Of a DNA stretch of 64,000 nucleotides, positions 8,824 through 17,576 are shown in pieces. Each line of letters starts with the position of its first letter. Position 1 is the stretch's first letter. Under the pieces are notes generated by a model. It was not told the origin of the DNA and made no database searches. It saw only the letters and a program-made list of their open reading frames with translations. Source of the DNA: Staphylococcus nepalensis (lineage in GTDB: Bacteria > Bacillota > Bacilli > Staphylococcales > Staphylococcaceae); NCBI RefSeq assembly GCF_014635045.1, contig NZ_BMCF01000005.1, positions 1 through 64,000 of the forward strand, read 5' to 3'. The translations under genes and the position numbers were made by a program.

Positions 8824-9576
8824 TCAATATTCAATTCTTTTAAATAAAATTAAACTAGCAGCATAAAGAATTAAACAATAAGCGATAGACATAATTAATA
8901 TAATAATAAATTGTGATAAAAATACTTTGAGGCTGTTAGCATCTGTGAAACCATTAGGGAAAAGATAATGGAGGCCATGAATTAATGGCGCAATTGATAT
9001 AAACATAAATAATAAAATAACACCTAATATAGTAAAACCAGTTGAAAACTTCATAGATAATAATACTGCAAAACATATAGCGATAAATGAAATACCAAAA
9101 ATGCCAAAAATACTTAAAATATCAGAATACATATCCTCTGTTTCAGTAGGCAAAAACATCCCAGAAGCGTAGTTGAAATTTTTAATAAAAGTAAAATAGA
9201 GTACTTCCGAGACTATAAACAGTATAAAGAAATAAATAGTGTATATAGTAATCAAAGTAAATAGTTTAGTGTTAAGCAGTTTTGTACGTTTAATATCTTT
9301 GTAAAAAATTAATTTACCGCTACTGTATTCTTCGTAAAATAGTAAACTAACAAAATAAGACATCATGATTAAGGGTATGGCGAATTGAGATTGCGCCAAT
9401 AATATGCCACAATAAAAATCTAAACCAGACAATCCATTGTTGACGCCACCAACTTGCATAAAATTAGTTGGTAGAAATAAAGTGATTAAATAGAGTAACG
9501 GATATAAAGCGATAGCGAAAAAAATTTTAGCAGATGTACGGGATGATATATTCAAGAAAATATTTCTAAATAACAT
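8824..9576 (-). CDS. ABC transporter permease of the accessory peptide locus
   Basis: A 250-residue permease with six predicted membrane helices and a short N-terminal cytosolic segment, the plan of ABC-2/LanEG-type exporter or immunity permeases. Its ATG directly follows the ATPase stop codon, and GGAGATG inside the end of the ATPase gene is its ribosome binding site, so the two are translationally coupled. It has no substrate-defining motif. Very AT-rich codon use, more so than the flanking graX and esterase genes, suggests acquisition. Likely role: moving the small peptide encoded upstream, or protecting the membrane from it (inferred). Confidence 0.8.
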   Translation of the reverse strand: MLFRNIFLNISSRTSAKIFFAIALYPLLYLITLFLPTNFMQVGGVNNGLSGLDFYCGILLAQSQFAIPLIMMSYFVSLLFYEEYSSGKLIFYKDIKRTKLLNTKLFTLITIYTIYFFILFIVSEVLYFTFIKNFNYASGMFLPTETEDMYSDILSIFGIFGISFIAICFAVLLSMKFSTGFTILGVILLFMFISIAPLIHGLHYLFPNGFTDANSLKVFLSQFIIILIMSIAYCLILYAASLILFKRIEY

Positions 9577-10467
9577 TTAATCATCTCCTTTATTTTCAAA
9601 ATGATTGAAAATGTGATATAAATCTTCTTCAGTATTTTCTATGCTTACTAAATTATATTTTTCGAGTATCTTTTGCATTAAACCATTATAGTCATCTCCC
9701 TCTTTATTAATATAAATAATATTATCTTCTATTTTATTAATTATTGGGAAAAATTCTATATATGAAAGCGTGTCTGCTTGTGTAACATTTTTATTAAGTA
9801 CTATTTTAAACGAAACATGTTTATCTAATTCTATACTATGCAGCTTGCCTTCTTTTAACATGACAAACCTATCACATACTTCTTCTAGTTCATTTAATTG
9901 GTGACTTGATATTAAAAGAGAAATACGCTTGTTTTTAACCCAATTTTTAAGTGAGCTTATCAATATTTTCACGCCATTAGGATCTAATCCTACGAAAGGT
10001 TCATCCATAATTGCTAATTTAGGCTCAGTTAATAAACACATTGCTAACGAGAGTCTTTGTTTCATACCAAAAGAAAAATCTTTAACTTTTTTATTTTTAG
10101 TATCTAATAGGCCCACTAATTTTAATATATTATGAATATTATCTATGTATTGCGTTTGATTATTTACCTTTAAAAAGTATAATAAGTTCCTTTCAGCTGT
10201 TAAATGCTCATAATAAACAGTATCAATCATAATTCCAACATTTTTTAATATATTGTCGTGTTTAAAAATATCTATTTTATCAATATAAATATGACCTGAA
10301 GTTGGTTTTTTAGTTTTAGCGATTATTTTCATTAAAGTTGTTTTGCCAGCACCATTTTTACCTAGTAGACCCACTATTTCTCCTTCATTAACAGTTAAAT
10401 TTATATTATCCAAAATCATGACATTATCATTTTTAAACTTTTTATAAATATGATCTATTTTTAACAT
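9577..10467 (-). CDS. ABC transporter ATPase of the accessory peptide locus
   Basis: A 296-residue ATPase. Walker A is GKNGAGKTT (about 36-44), the signature FSFGMKQRLS (about 132), Walker B IMDEPFVGLD (about 152), and the H-loop SSHQ near 187. About 80 residues extend beyond the nucleotide-binding fold (about 215-296), as in bacitracin or lantibiotic self-protection ATPases (BcrA/LanF type). Its start overlaps the end of the small membrane protein gene by 26 bases. The partner permease follows immediately. Confidence 0.88.
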   Translation of the reverse strand: MLKIDHIYKKFKNDNVMILDNINLTVNEGEIVGLLGKNGAGKTTLMKIIAKTKKPTSGHIYIDKIDIFKHDNILKNVGIMIDTVYYEHLTAERNLLYFLKVNNQTQYIDNIHNILKLVGLLDTKNKKVKDFSFGMKQRLSLAMCLLTEPKLAIMDEPFVGLDPNGVKILISSLKNWVKNKRISLLISSHQLNELEEVCDRFVMLKEGKLHSIELDKHVSFKIVLNKNVTQADTLSYIEFFPIINKIEDNIIYINKEGDDYNGLMQKILEKYNLVSIENTEEDLYHIFNHFENKGDD

Positions 10468-10897
10468 CTTTGCTCCCTCTTTTCGTAAATAGTTTAGCCA
10501 GTAAATAACTTAGAACAAAGTACAGTAAAAAAAGAAATGTTAATTGGGAGAGTGATAACAGATTCGTATTCATACTAGTATAAAATCCGTCTTTTTCATA
10601 AGCATATTTTGAAGCTATATCATAAAAAACAGGGTTATGCATAATTGATTTAGCAGATATCACGTAATAGATTAGGTTAAAAATACTCATAATAAATATG
10701 AGTGATATAGTATATTTAGTTTTACTAAAACATATAGAAATCATATTTATCATAATTGGAATTATGATAATACCTAATAGCATTACTATCAAACCTAAAT
10801 TAATATTTATAATTGACATCATTATAGAACATACAATATTTAAAACGAATGAAATTAAAATACTTTTATATTTTGCATTCAATTTTAAAACCTCCAC
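10442..10897 (-). CDS. Small four-helix membrane protein, unknown function
   Basis: A 151-residue integral membrane protein with about four hydrophobic segments (roughly 12-30, 35-58, 62-82 and 118-138), an outer loop of about 30 residues containing Tyr/Asp/Lys, and a basic C-terminal tail. I do not recognise the family. Its position between the CPBP protease and the ABC ATPase, and its 26-base overlap with the ATPase gene, suggest a second permease half or a dedicated immunity protein. Codon use is very AT-rich. Confidence 0.75.
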   Translation of the reverse strand: MEVLKLNAKYKSILISFVLNIVCSIMMSIININLGLIVMLLGIIIIPIMINMISICFSKTKYTISLIFIMSIFNLIYYVISAKSIMHNPVFYDIASKYAYEKDGFYTSMNTNLLSLSQLTFLFLLYFVLSYLLAKLFTKRGSKDVKNRSYL

Positions 10898-10899
10898 TT

Positions 10900-11475
10900 T
10901 TAAGAAAATCTATATACAAACACGTTATATAACCAATGAAGAAAAATAGCATCCTGTAATTTATATTTATGATATAGATAATACAATAAAAGACTTATTG
11001 GAAACTTCGTCAGCAAATTTATTAAAAAATTCCCATTTAAATGTAAAATTAAAGCAAACATTAAAGAACCTATAATAAAACTCCATTTTTTATTAAAAGC
11101 AGACATCAGTATCATTAATATTAAATGTCGGAATAAAAATTCTTCACCGAAAGCGACTATAAAATATTCTATTGTTGCTGCTTTGCCAGCTAAATATAAT
11201 GATAATAAGAAGACTATCGGAAATAATATTACTGTTCTTTTCCAGTCAAATACATGGTTCAAAAGGTGTTTTATAGGTTTGCCTAAAAAACGGTTAATTA
11301 ATAAAAGCGGTAAAAGTATAAAAGATAATAAAAAACACACCACAAAAGACATTAAGTATATACGTGAAAATACACTGTCGTTGAAAAACGTAATAAACAT
11401 TATACATACATTAAAAAAAACACCTACAATCATAATTAACGCGCTTGATGATAAAACACTTTCAAATTTTTTCAT
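10900..11475 (-). CDS. CPBP (CAAX/Abi-type) intramembrane metalloprotease
   Basis: A 191-residue, largely membrane-embedded protein of the CPBP/Abi family. Motif 1 is EEFLFR (Glu-Glu-x-x-x-Arg, about 111-116). A His follows a hydrophobic helix (FALILHL, about 140-146), and the last motif is HWLYN near 180. These are the Glu and His metal and catalytic positions of the family. Members process or give immunity against peptides in bacteriocin loci. The gene stands 2 bases before the small membrane protein gene and 90 bases after the peptide gene, behind an attenuator. The second motif spacing (F-x4-H) deviates slightly from the common F-x3-H. Confidence 0.85.
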   Translation of the reverse strand: MKKFESVLSSSALIMIVGVFFNVCIMFITFFNDSVFSRIYLMSFVVCFLLSFILLPLLLINRFLGKPIKHLLNHVFDWKRTVILFPIVFLLSLYLAGKAATIEYFIVAFGEEFLFRHLILMILMSAFNKKWSFIIGSLMFALILHLNGNFLINLLTKFPISLLLYYLYHKYKLQDAIFLHWLYNVFVYRFS

Positions 11476-11500
11476 TATTAGCTCCTAGCCTCAGAATAGA

Positions 11501-11546
11501 AAAGACTAAGATATTAATTTAAAATTTTATTAATATCTTAGTCTTT
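11501..11546 (-). terminator. Strong attenuator/terminator between peptide gene and ABC operon
   Basis: Perfect 18-bp stem (11501-11518 with 11529-11546) with a 10-base AT loop that can pair further, followed on the minus strand by TTTTCTATT. It begins 18 bases after the peptide stop and ends 25 bases before the CPBP start. Such a device lets a peptide gene be transcribed far more than the genes behind it. Confidence 0.85.
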
Positions 11547-11564
11547 AACTACCACTTATTTCGC

Positions 11565-11654
11565 TTAGAAATACCATCTTTTACCTCTTCTACCAAATTT
11601 AAAAATCCATATATTTACCTCATTCAAAGAAAAAAGATCCATTAATGATTTCAT
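11565..11654 (-). CDS. 29-residue cationic, aromatic-rich peptide precursor
   Basis: Short gene recognised from its own signals. AAAGGAGGGG lies 6 bases before the ATG, a canonical promoter lies 20-50 bases upstream, and a strong hairpin follows the TAA. The peptide has an N-terminal part with Asp6 and Glu12 and a cationic, aromatic C-terminus ending GRRGKRWYF. Residues Trp16, Phe18, Phe20, Trp27, Tyr28 and Phe29 are aromatic, and side-chain net charge is about +4. There is no Cys, so no disulphide or thioether, and no modifying enzyme gene is nearby. It heads an operon with a CPBP protease and an ABC exporter, so a processed bacteriocin or signalling peptide is the likely product (inference). 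Confidence 0.65.
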   Translation of the reverse strand: MKSLMDLFSLNEVNIWIFKFGRRGKRWYF

Positions 11655-11677
11655 AACGCTCCCCTCCTTTCACTATG

Positions 11678-11706
11678 AGTATACTCTATTTTTTTATAAG
11701 ACACAA
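11678..11706 (-). promoter_or_regulatory. SigA-type promoter of the peptide gene
   Basis: On the minus strand, -10 TATACT (11678-11683), 17-bp spacer, and -35 TTGTGT (11701-11706). The predicted leader is only about 15-20 bases, ending in a strong ribosome binding site. The -10 lies inside the palindrome GAGTATACTC (11677-11686). Confidence 0.6.
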
Positions 11707-12117
11707 TACAATCATAATTTTAATATATTTATATTTTTTTAGTTATCTACAGTTTAATATAAAATAATGATTTTTTAGTTATGATGTTTTAAAGGTATAA
11801 GTATATTATACAAAGTTCTATTTATAATACTTCATAATCACTTTAAATAAGCATATAAATATTAAAAAGTGTGCATTAATCTATTTTGATAAGCTAGTGT
11901 TATAGTGTGAAAGTAACTGGGTGTTAACAATTATTTCTTAGCATTGATGCGCTTATCATTATTGAAGTAATAATAATGCTTAGGGTACTGACTAAATAAT
12001 GATATGCTTTTTATAGCTGATTGTTACTTATCTTCTGAAAATAATTGTTCGCGAGTCGTTTTGAATATCCACGATTCGGCCGAAAAATGCACAACCAAAA
12101 TTAAACTTTTCATATCA
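11707..12117. other. AT-rich intergenic region upstream of the peptide operon
   Basis: About 410 bases without a convincing gene. A weak inverted repeat of CATTATT/AATAATG type lies near 11957-11980. No regulator gene is linked to the peptide operon. Confidence 0.5.
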
Positions 12118-12152
12118 AAAAAAGCACCTCCATTAAAATGGGGTGCTTTTTT
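12118..12152. terminator. Terminator of the esterase gene
   Basis: Hairpin built on AAAGCACC/GGTGCTTT (centre about 12135), flanked by A-run and T-run, so it can work on both strands. It lies 39 bases beyond the esterase stop. Confidence 0.8.
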
Positions 12153-12190
12153 GGTAAATGTATATAGGCATGATGTTATACTACATTACT

Positions 12191-13222
12191 TTAGTATGGA
12201 TTTAGTTCAACGCCATTAGGGTTAGTCTGTTCTGCGTTAAATTCAGTTTCGACACCTGATGATGTTGTGTTTCTACTTAGAAATGCTAACACGTCTTTCA
12301 TATTTTGTTGTGACTCTGGCAATTCCATATGAAATTGATATTGATGTCTTAATTTATGTGTACCATCATAAAACAATTTGTCGACCGGTACGTCTGTTGC
12401 TTTTAATTTTTTATAAAAATTAATATTTTGACTATAAAACGGATCGGCATCACCAACAGATAAAAATGTGGGCGGATAATCTTCAGTAACTTGGTTTATG
12501 GTAGACATTTCACTAATATATTTAAATTGTTGTTCCCAATTTCGTTTACCAGTATAACTTTCCATAAACAATTGAATTCTCGGAAACTCTGTTGCCCTAA
12601 CTGTTTTCATATCAAAGAATCCACCAAAAAAGATTGCTGCTTTAAGTTGGTCAGGCTCAAATTGTTGTTTAAATTCCATATCTTCTCTTAATGATTCATT
12701 TGTTTGGATCGCGGCATATTGACTCGACAATTGTGCACCAGCAGAATCTCCACCAAAAATAACTTGATCAAAATCAATCGGTAATTCATGTTTATTTCTT
12801 TTAATAAAACTTACTGCTTGATCAATTTGTTGTAGTTGCATAGGATATTTAAAATCCGGCGCAAGTGCATAATTGATATTCACGACAATATACCCTTGCT
12901 CAGCAATTTTAGCTAACAAAGGATTTTTGTACTGTTTGTCTCCAGCGATGAAACCGCCCCCATGCATCCAAAAAATCACCGGGAGTTTATTATCTTGGTC
13001 TAATTCATTTGGGGTTAATATATCCAGTCGGCTATTCGGCAAGCCGGTGCCATAAGTGATATTTGTAAATGCGTTCACATTTTTATTATTGATTTGTACT
13101 TTTTCATCTATTTCTCTTGTATTTTGTCTGTCATATTGGAATTTTAAAAGTAATGCCATAATTACTGCAACAATAATAATAATGACCGTCGTGATAAGGG
13201 TCCACTTACGTTTATTTTTCAT
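12191..13222 (-). CDS. Membrane-anchored alpha/beta hydrolase, HSL-type esterase/lipase
   Basis: A 343-residue esterase with an N-terminal membrane anchor or uncleaved signal (about 8-27, preceded by Lys/Arg), so probably outside the membrane. The oxyanion hole is MHGGGF near 90. The nucleophile is Ser in GGDSAGAQ near 158, the acid is Asp in GDADPF near 258, and the His lies in the GTHKLRH segment near 288. This is the hormone-sensitive-lipase family. The orthologue in S. aureus sits at the same place. The last 25 residues are low-complexity Asn/Glu/Thr. Terminators lie on both sides. Confidence 0.88.
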   Translation of the reverse strand: MKNKRKWTLITTVIIIIVAVIMALLLKFQYDRQNTREIDEKVQINNKNVNAFTNITYGTGLPNSRLDILTPNELDQDNKLPVIFWMHGGGFIAGDKQYKNPLLAKIAEQGYIVVNINYALAPDFKYPMQLQQIDQAVSFIKRNKHELPIDFDQVIFGGDSAGAQLSSQYAAIQTNESLREDMEFKQQFEPDQLKAAIFFGGFFDMKTVRATEFPRIQLFMESYTGKRNWEQQFKYISEMSTINQVTEDYPPTFLSVGDADPFYSQNINFYKKLKATDVPVDKLFYDGTHKLRHQYQFHMELPESQQNMKDVLAFLSRNTTSSGVETEFNAEQTNPNGVELNPY

Positions 13223-13303
13223 AGATTACCTTTCCTTTCGGAAGCATTGTACCATAATAAATAATTTCACAATAGTATTATTAAGAATTGACACACTAGA
13301 AAA

Positions 13304-13331
13304 CTCAGCTTGCAGTTATTAGCAAGCTGAG
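13304..13331 (-). terminator. Terminator of the YkvI-like gene
   Basis: Perfect 10-bp GC-rich stem (13304-13313 with 13322-13331), 8-base loop, then TTTTCTAGT on the minus strand. Confidence 0.85.
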
Positions 13332-13369
13332 CTACATTATATTTTTATTTATATTGTTTCTTTAACATT

Positions 13370-14437
13370 TTATGCAATGAATTTTTTGTTTTGTCGTTTT
13401 CTACTGTAGTACTTAATAAGTACGCCAATAACAACGATAAGACCAACATAACCCATAATTGGATATAAATAGTTTATTAAGCCTGCGAAACCAACAAAGC
13501 TTAAACCATAAGCTATAATTACCATAGCTACAATAAAAATATGATACTTTTTACTATATGGTTCTGTGAACCGCGCTGCGAACGAATACATTAAACCAAG
13601 GATTGTATTATACATTACAGCTAACATAATGATTGATAAGACAAGCGCTATCCATGGACTTATATCATTCGCTAGCGTCAACATTGGTATGTCTGCATCT
13701 TTAATTTTAGGAAATTCAGACTGTAACGCAAAGTTAATTAAAGCTAATAATACCGTATAAACAATACCACCAAATAAAGCGCCTGCGCCTGAAACTCTAC
13801 GTCTTGAAGCGTCGCCACCGATTGCTACTATTGTACTAAACCCTACGGCAAAAGCCAGTCCACCATAGTTTATACCATATATAATTCCTTTCCATAAAGT
13901 AGCTTCTGGTACAGTCTCATTGACCTCACCAAATGAGATACTACCGTTAAATAAATAATACCCAGCAATAATAACTACTAACACAATTAGAAACGGCGTA
14001 ACAATGCCTAATGCTCTAACAATTTTATTAAAATCCATCAATAGTGTGATATATATTGCAATAACCATTATCAATGCACCTAACCACGTCGGTACACCGA
14101 AACTTTCTTGAAATGTTGATCCTGCTCCAGCAATCATTGTAACTGAAATACCGAATAAGAAAAAGATAAGTAAATAGTCCACAATTTTACTGAATGCACT
14201 TCCGAATAAATAATCTAAAGTTGATTCATGGTTTTGTGCGTCAAACGCCGTACCAATCTTTGCAACTTGTCTACCTATAAATCCTAAAATGAGACCAGAA
14301 AGTATAACACCAATATATGACCACAAGCCATATGGTGAGAAGAATTGCATAACTTCCTGTCCTGTTGAAAAGCCAGCACCTACAACGATACCGACATAAG
14401 CGAAACCAATTTTTATAGCTTCTTTATTCAACCCCAT
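13370..14437 (-). CDS. YkvI-family membrane transporter-like protein
   Basis: A 355-residue protein with about ten membrane helices. The N-terminal helix begins with a Gly-rich break, VGAGFSTGQE (about 20-29), as in LeuT-fold (APC superfamily) transporters, and the family is that of Bacillus YkvI. No substrate is known. The C-terminus is short and basic. The start has GAGGAGG. Monocistronic, with its own terminator. An amino-acid/cation carrier role is only an inference from the fold. Confidence 0.8.
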   Translation of the reverse strand: MGLNKEAIKIGFAYVGIVVGAGFSTGQEVMQFFSPYGLWSYIGVILSGLILGFIGRQVAKIGTAFDAQNHESTLDYLFGSAFSKIVDYLLIFFLFGISVTMIAGAGSTFQESFGVPTWLGALIMVIAIYITLLMDFNKIVRALGIVTPFLIVLVVIIAGYYLFNGSISFGEVNETVPEATLWKGIIYGINYGGLAFAVGFSTIVAIGGDASRRRVSGAGALFGGIVYTVLLALINFALQSEFPKIKDADIPMLTLANDISPWIALVLSIIMLAVMYNTILGLMYSFAARFTEPYSKKYHIFIVAMVIIAYGLSFVGFAGLINYLYPIMGYVGLIVVIGVLIKYYSRKRQNKKFIA

Positions 14438-14794
14438 GTGATAAATAACCTCCTCATAGTTAACACATTTTGTAATTATAACGTACTGACTATAATTTGC
14501 AACATGACAAAATTAAAGTTTACACAATCCATTAAAAAATAAAGATTATATACAGACTATTTATTCCTTTTTAATCATTCACTTTTACTTTTAAAAATAA
14601 ATAATTGCATATCACATATACTATTATAATAAATAATATCAATTAACATTTTGCAACTTTATACATTTTCTCTTTATAAAGACACACCAAAAATACAAGT
14701 AAATTTTTTTGAAAAAATTTTTATTTTTTTAAATAAACGTCTATTTCATCCTAATCATGATTAAACAATAGTCCTATTTTTGAACATAAAAAAA
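14438..14794. other. AT-rich intergenic stretch with no recognisable feature
   Basis: Upstream region of the YkvI-like gene and downstream region of the 166-residue gene, very rich in A/T runs. I see no gene or structured RNA. Confidence 0.5.
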
Positions 14795-14830
14795 CCGAAA
14801 ACAATCAATATAGAATCGAATTGTTTTCGG
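14795..14830 (-). terminator. Terminator of the 166-residue gene
   Basis: Perfect 11-bp stem (14795-14805 with 14820-14830), then seven T on the minus strand. Confidence 0.85.
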
Positions 14831-14901
14831 CTGAAACCATTTTCATATTCAATTGTTACCACATCAGAATTCAATCATATCCAACATTTAACTATTGCTT
14901 A

Positions 14902-15402
14902 TTAATGTGCATTTTTAAAATGATTAAGTTCATTGAAATCGACTACTACATTATCTAAACGTTTAGCAGTTTCTTTTAATACATTACGTGCAACACTATT
15001 TGAAGGATCTATTTTCAGTATTTGGCGAGAAATCTCTAATGCTTTTTTATCAGAAATGACTGGTTCGGGAACTGCGTGTAATAATAACATTTGCAATAAG
15101 CTTTTTACTTCTTTGCCGTCAGTAAGTTTTATGGATGATTCCGCATGGTAATAAGCAGAATCTAAAGCTCCTTGTAGTTCACTTAATGGATAGACAAGTA
15201 ATAGAAAAGCTAAGTCGTGCATTTCTGCAGTTTCTTCATTTTTCATCATATCTAAAATACATGTATAGAACATGATACTTTCCACTTCATGAGCACTTGA
15301 GATATAAGCTTCTTCAAATTCCATAAAATCTGTCTGGGACATAAGACGTTTTACTGACTCAAATTCGCCGTTTAAGACATGCTTCTGTATCAATGCTTTC
15401 AT
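14902..15402 (-). CDS. Hypothetical cytosolic helical protein
   Basis: A 166-residue, predominantly helical, soluble protein with no signal or membrane segment. The last third (KKALEISRQILKIDPSNSVA, about 118-137) reads like one tetratricopeptide repeat, which suggests a protein-protein interaction role. A strong CTAGGAGG precedes the ATG. It lies downstream of dhaKLM in the same orientation, with about 180 bases between and its own terminator, so it may be a separate unit. I cannot assign a function. Confidence 0.75.
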   Translation of the reverse strand: MKALIQKHVLNGEFESVKRLMSQTDFMEFEEAYISSAHEVESIMFYTCILDMMKNEETAEMHDLAFLLLVYPLSELQGALDSAYYHAESSIKLTDGKEVKSLLQMLLLHAVPEPVISDKKALEISRQILKIDPSNSVARNVLKETAKRLDNVVVDFNELNHFKNAH

Positions 15403-15578
15403 GGCAATGTCCTCCTAGATATCCAGATTTCTATAACAGTTATACATTATTTTACCACATCTCAATTATATATTCATTTAAAAAGAATATTTTTATCAAG
15501 TTAATTGAAGGCCTTTTAATTATAACTGTTCAATTCACACCATTGCTGAAATTTTATACATGTATCCTTGAATTTGCA

Positions 15579-15944
15579 CTAATTGAATTGGTTGTTCAAT
15601 TCATCTACTACTTCATCAATTGAGTTCCCTACAGAGATTTTTACAGCTGCATTAAAAGCACCCTCCACTATCGGTGCATTCATTTTTTCTACACGGTAAT
15701 TTCCTTCATACATCTCAATGGCTAAATCAAGGTTCATCTCAGCAGAACCTATATCATAAAAACATAAAGCATCATTATCCAATTGGTTGATCATTTCTTG
15801 AATATCATCATAAGAAGTGCCAATATTACCATTTGCGCCACCTTGAGCTACAACTCCAACATCTTCTCCTACCATTTGATTAATAAGCGCTTTTGTTCCT
15901 TCAGCGATCTCCTTGCTATGGCTTACAATGATAATTTGTGTCAT
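15579..15944 (-). CDS. dhaM: DhaM, phosphoryl donor subunit of PTS-dependent dihydroxyacetone kinase
   Basis: A 121-residue EIIA-Man-like protein. The phospho-His is in IVSHS (residue 9), and the GGANGNIGTS loop is near 35. It passes phosphate from HPr to the ADP held by DhaL. This short form lacks the HPr and EI-like domains of the E. coli protein, as is usual in Firmicutes. It starts 2 bases after dhaL and is the last gene of dhaKLM. Confidence 0.93.
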   Translation of the reverse strand: MTQIIIVSHSKEIAEGTKALINQMVGEDVGVVAQGGANGNIGTSYDDIQEMINQLDNDALCFYDIGSAEMNLDLAIEMYEGNYRVEKMNAPIVEGAFNAAVKISVGNSIDEVVDELNNQFN

Positions 15945-15946
15945 GG

Positions 15947-16522
15947 TTAATCAACTCCAATCAATGCGTTTAAGATATACACACTACTTTGGGCGCCAGG
16001 GTCAACATGACCTTTTGATGCTTCTTTGAAATAAGCTGCTCGGCCTTTTGTAGCTTCTATATTTTCGGTCAAATCTGCATAAGATTGCAGGTCCTCAAAC
16101 GCTAGTGTGTCTCCATTACTCACCGCTTCGCTTGCACGTTCAATCACGTCATACATTGTTTTTTCATTCAATTCAACTTTGCCACGTTGAGCAACTGCTT
16201 CTGAAAATGTTTTGAGCACTTCTTTCAAGTTATCATTATCTAATTCATCTTTGACGACTTGTGACATTTTTACAAAACTAAAGCCATACAATGGACCAGA
16301 GGCCCCGCCAATATTTGACATTAATGCCATTCCAGTAGACTTGAATAATGCTGCCATTGAGTTATCATCTAGTTGTTCAGGCAAGGATTTAAATCCTCTT
16401 AACATATTCACGCCATGGTCGCCATCGCCAATCGCTCTATCTAACTCTGTTAATAACGGCTCTTTTTCCTCAAAAACATCAACTAAATTAAGTAGTCTCT
16501 CTTTTAACTCTGCTACATTCAT
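15947..16522 (-). CDS. dhaL: DhaL, ADP-binding subunit of dihydroxyacetone kinase
   Basis: A 191-residue helical-barrel subunit. Magnesium-ADP ligands are in AIGDGDHGVNM (about 30-40), and the GGASGPLYG nucleotide loop is near 74-82. The tail carries the conserved DPGAQS. It transfers phosphate to dihydroxyacetone bound on DhaK and is rephosphorylated by DhaM rather than exchanging ATP. It lies 33 bases after dhaK. Confidence 0.94.
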   Translation of the reverse strand: MNVAELKERLLNLVDVFEEKEPLLTELDRAIGDGDHGVNMLRGFKSLPEQLDDNSMAALFKSTGMALMSNIGGASGPLYGFSFVKMSQVVKDELDNDNLKEVLKTFSEAVAQRGKVELNEKTMYDVIERASEAVSNGDTLAFEDLQSYADLTENIEATKGRAAYFKEASKGHVDPGAQSSVYILNALIGVD

Positions 16523-16555
16523 ATATCTTCACTCCCTCTTATATCTATCACCGTA

Positions 16556-17524
16556 TTAAATATTAAAATACGGACTACTTGTAGATGTAGTCAGAGCTTC
16601 ATATACGGCTTCAGAGTATGGCACAAATGTTAATGAAACACCTTCCATATCTAATGAAGTCATATAATCTCCGACTAACCACAGTTTAACGTCTTTTTGT
16701 TTATCATCTAATTGTTGTGACACATATTTTGTTACAATATTTAGTTCAGACAATGGCGTTGCCCCCATGCCATTGACCATGACAATCAGTTGTTTAGCTT
16801 TTACTTCTTTTAATAACTCAGCTATTAGTCGTTCTACAATCAAATCAACACTTTCAATTTTCTTACGTGCTAATCCCTTTTCACCATGTATACCAATTCC
16901 AATCTCCATTGATTCATCATCAATATCAAAGCCATATTGTCCGGTTGTAGGCACTAACGGGGGCGTTAGTGCCATACCTATAGATTTTATAGTTGGTAAT
17001 AATTGTTCTAGTTTTTCTTTAATTGTAGCGAGTGACTCTCCTTTATCTGCTAGATAACCAGCAACTTTATGCACAAATACAGTACCAGCTACGCCTCTAC
17101 GTTGGGTTTCATCACTTACAGCTACATCATCTTTGACTACCACTGTTTCAACTTGTATATCTTCCATCTCCGCCATTTCTTGTGCCATTTCAAAATTCAT
17201 AACATCTCCGGCATAATTTTTGACAACAAGTAACACGCCATCGCCATTATCTACGGCTTTGATCGCACTTAAAATCTTGTCCGGCGTTGGAGATGTAAAG
17301 ACCTCACCACACACTGCAGCATCTAACATACCTTCTGCAACGTAACCAGCGTGAGCTGGTTCGTGACCACTGCCCCCGCCAGAAACAATCGCTACACCTT
17401 TTTCTTTTTTATTTTTTCGTACCACAATTGTATCGGAAATAACTTCAATCTGTTTATTTGAAATCGTAAGACCATCTAACATATCTGATAAAAATTGTGT
17501 TTTATCTTTGATTAATTTTTTCAT
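16556..17524 (-). CDS. dhaK: DhaK, substrate-binding subunit of dihydroxyacetone kinase
   Basis: A 322-residue subunit that holds dihydroxyacetone as a hemiaminal on a histidine. The Gly-rich substrate loop GGGSGHEPAHAGY lies near 50, and the covalent His is in GIGIHGEKG near 215. It feeds glycerol and dihydroxyacetone carbon into glycolysis as dihydroxyacetone phosphate. The ATG follows AGGAGGTCGTCGTT. First gene of the operon, behind a perfect cre site, so carbon catabolite repression is expected. Confidence 0.94.
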   Translation of the reverse strand: MKKLIKDKTQFLSDMLDGLTISNKQIEVISDTIVVRKNKKEKGVAIVSGGGSGHEPAHAGYVAEGMLDAAVCGEVFTSPTPDKILSAIKAVDNGDGVLLVVKNYAGDVMNFEMAQEMAEMEDIQVETVVVKDDVAVSDETQRRGVAGTVFVHKVAGYLADKGESLATIKEKLEQLLPTIKSIGMALTPPLVPTTGQYGFDIDDESMEIGIGIHGEKGLARKKIESVDLIVERLIAELLKEVKAKQLIVMVNGMGATPLSELNIVTKYVSQQLDDKQKDVKLWLVGDYMTSLDMEGVSLTFVPYSEAVYEALTTSTSSPYFNI

Positions 17525-17576
17525 AACGACGACCTCCTATTTTTAGCTATTCATATATAGTATACATTATCTATAA

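Noticed and set aside
10442-10467. 26-base overlap of the small membrane protein and ATPase genes as a possible frameshift
   Set aside because: Both proteins are complete, with proper start and stop; an overlap of this size fits translational coupling.
12004-12219. 71-codon plus-strand frame running through the esterase terminator
   Set aside because: It spans a strong terminator hairpin, overlaps the esterase gene end and lacks a ribosome binding site.
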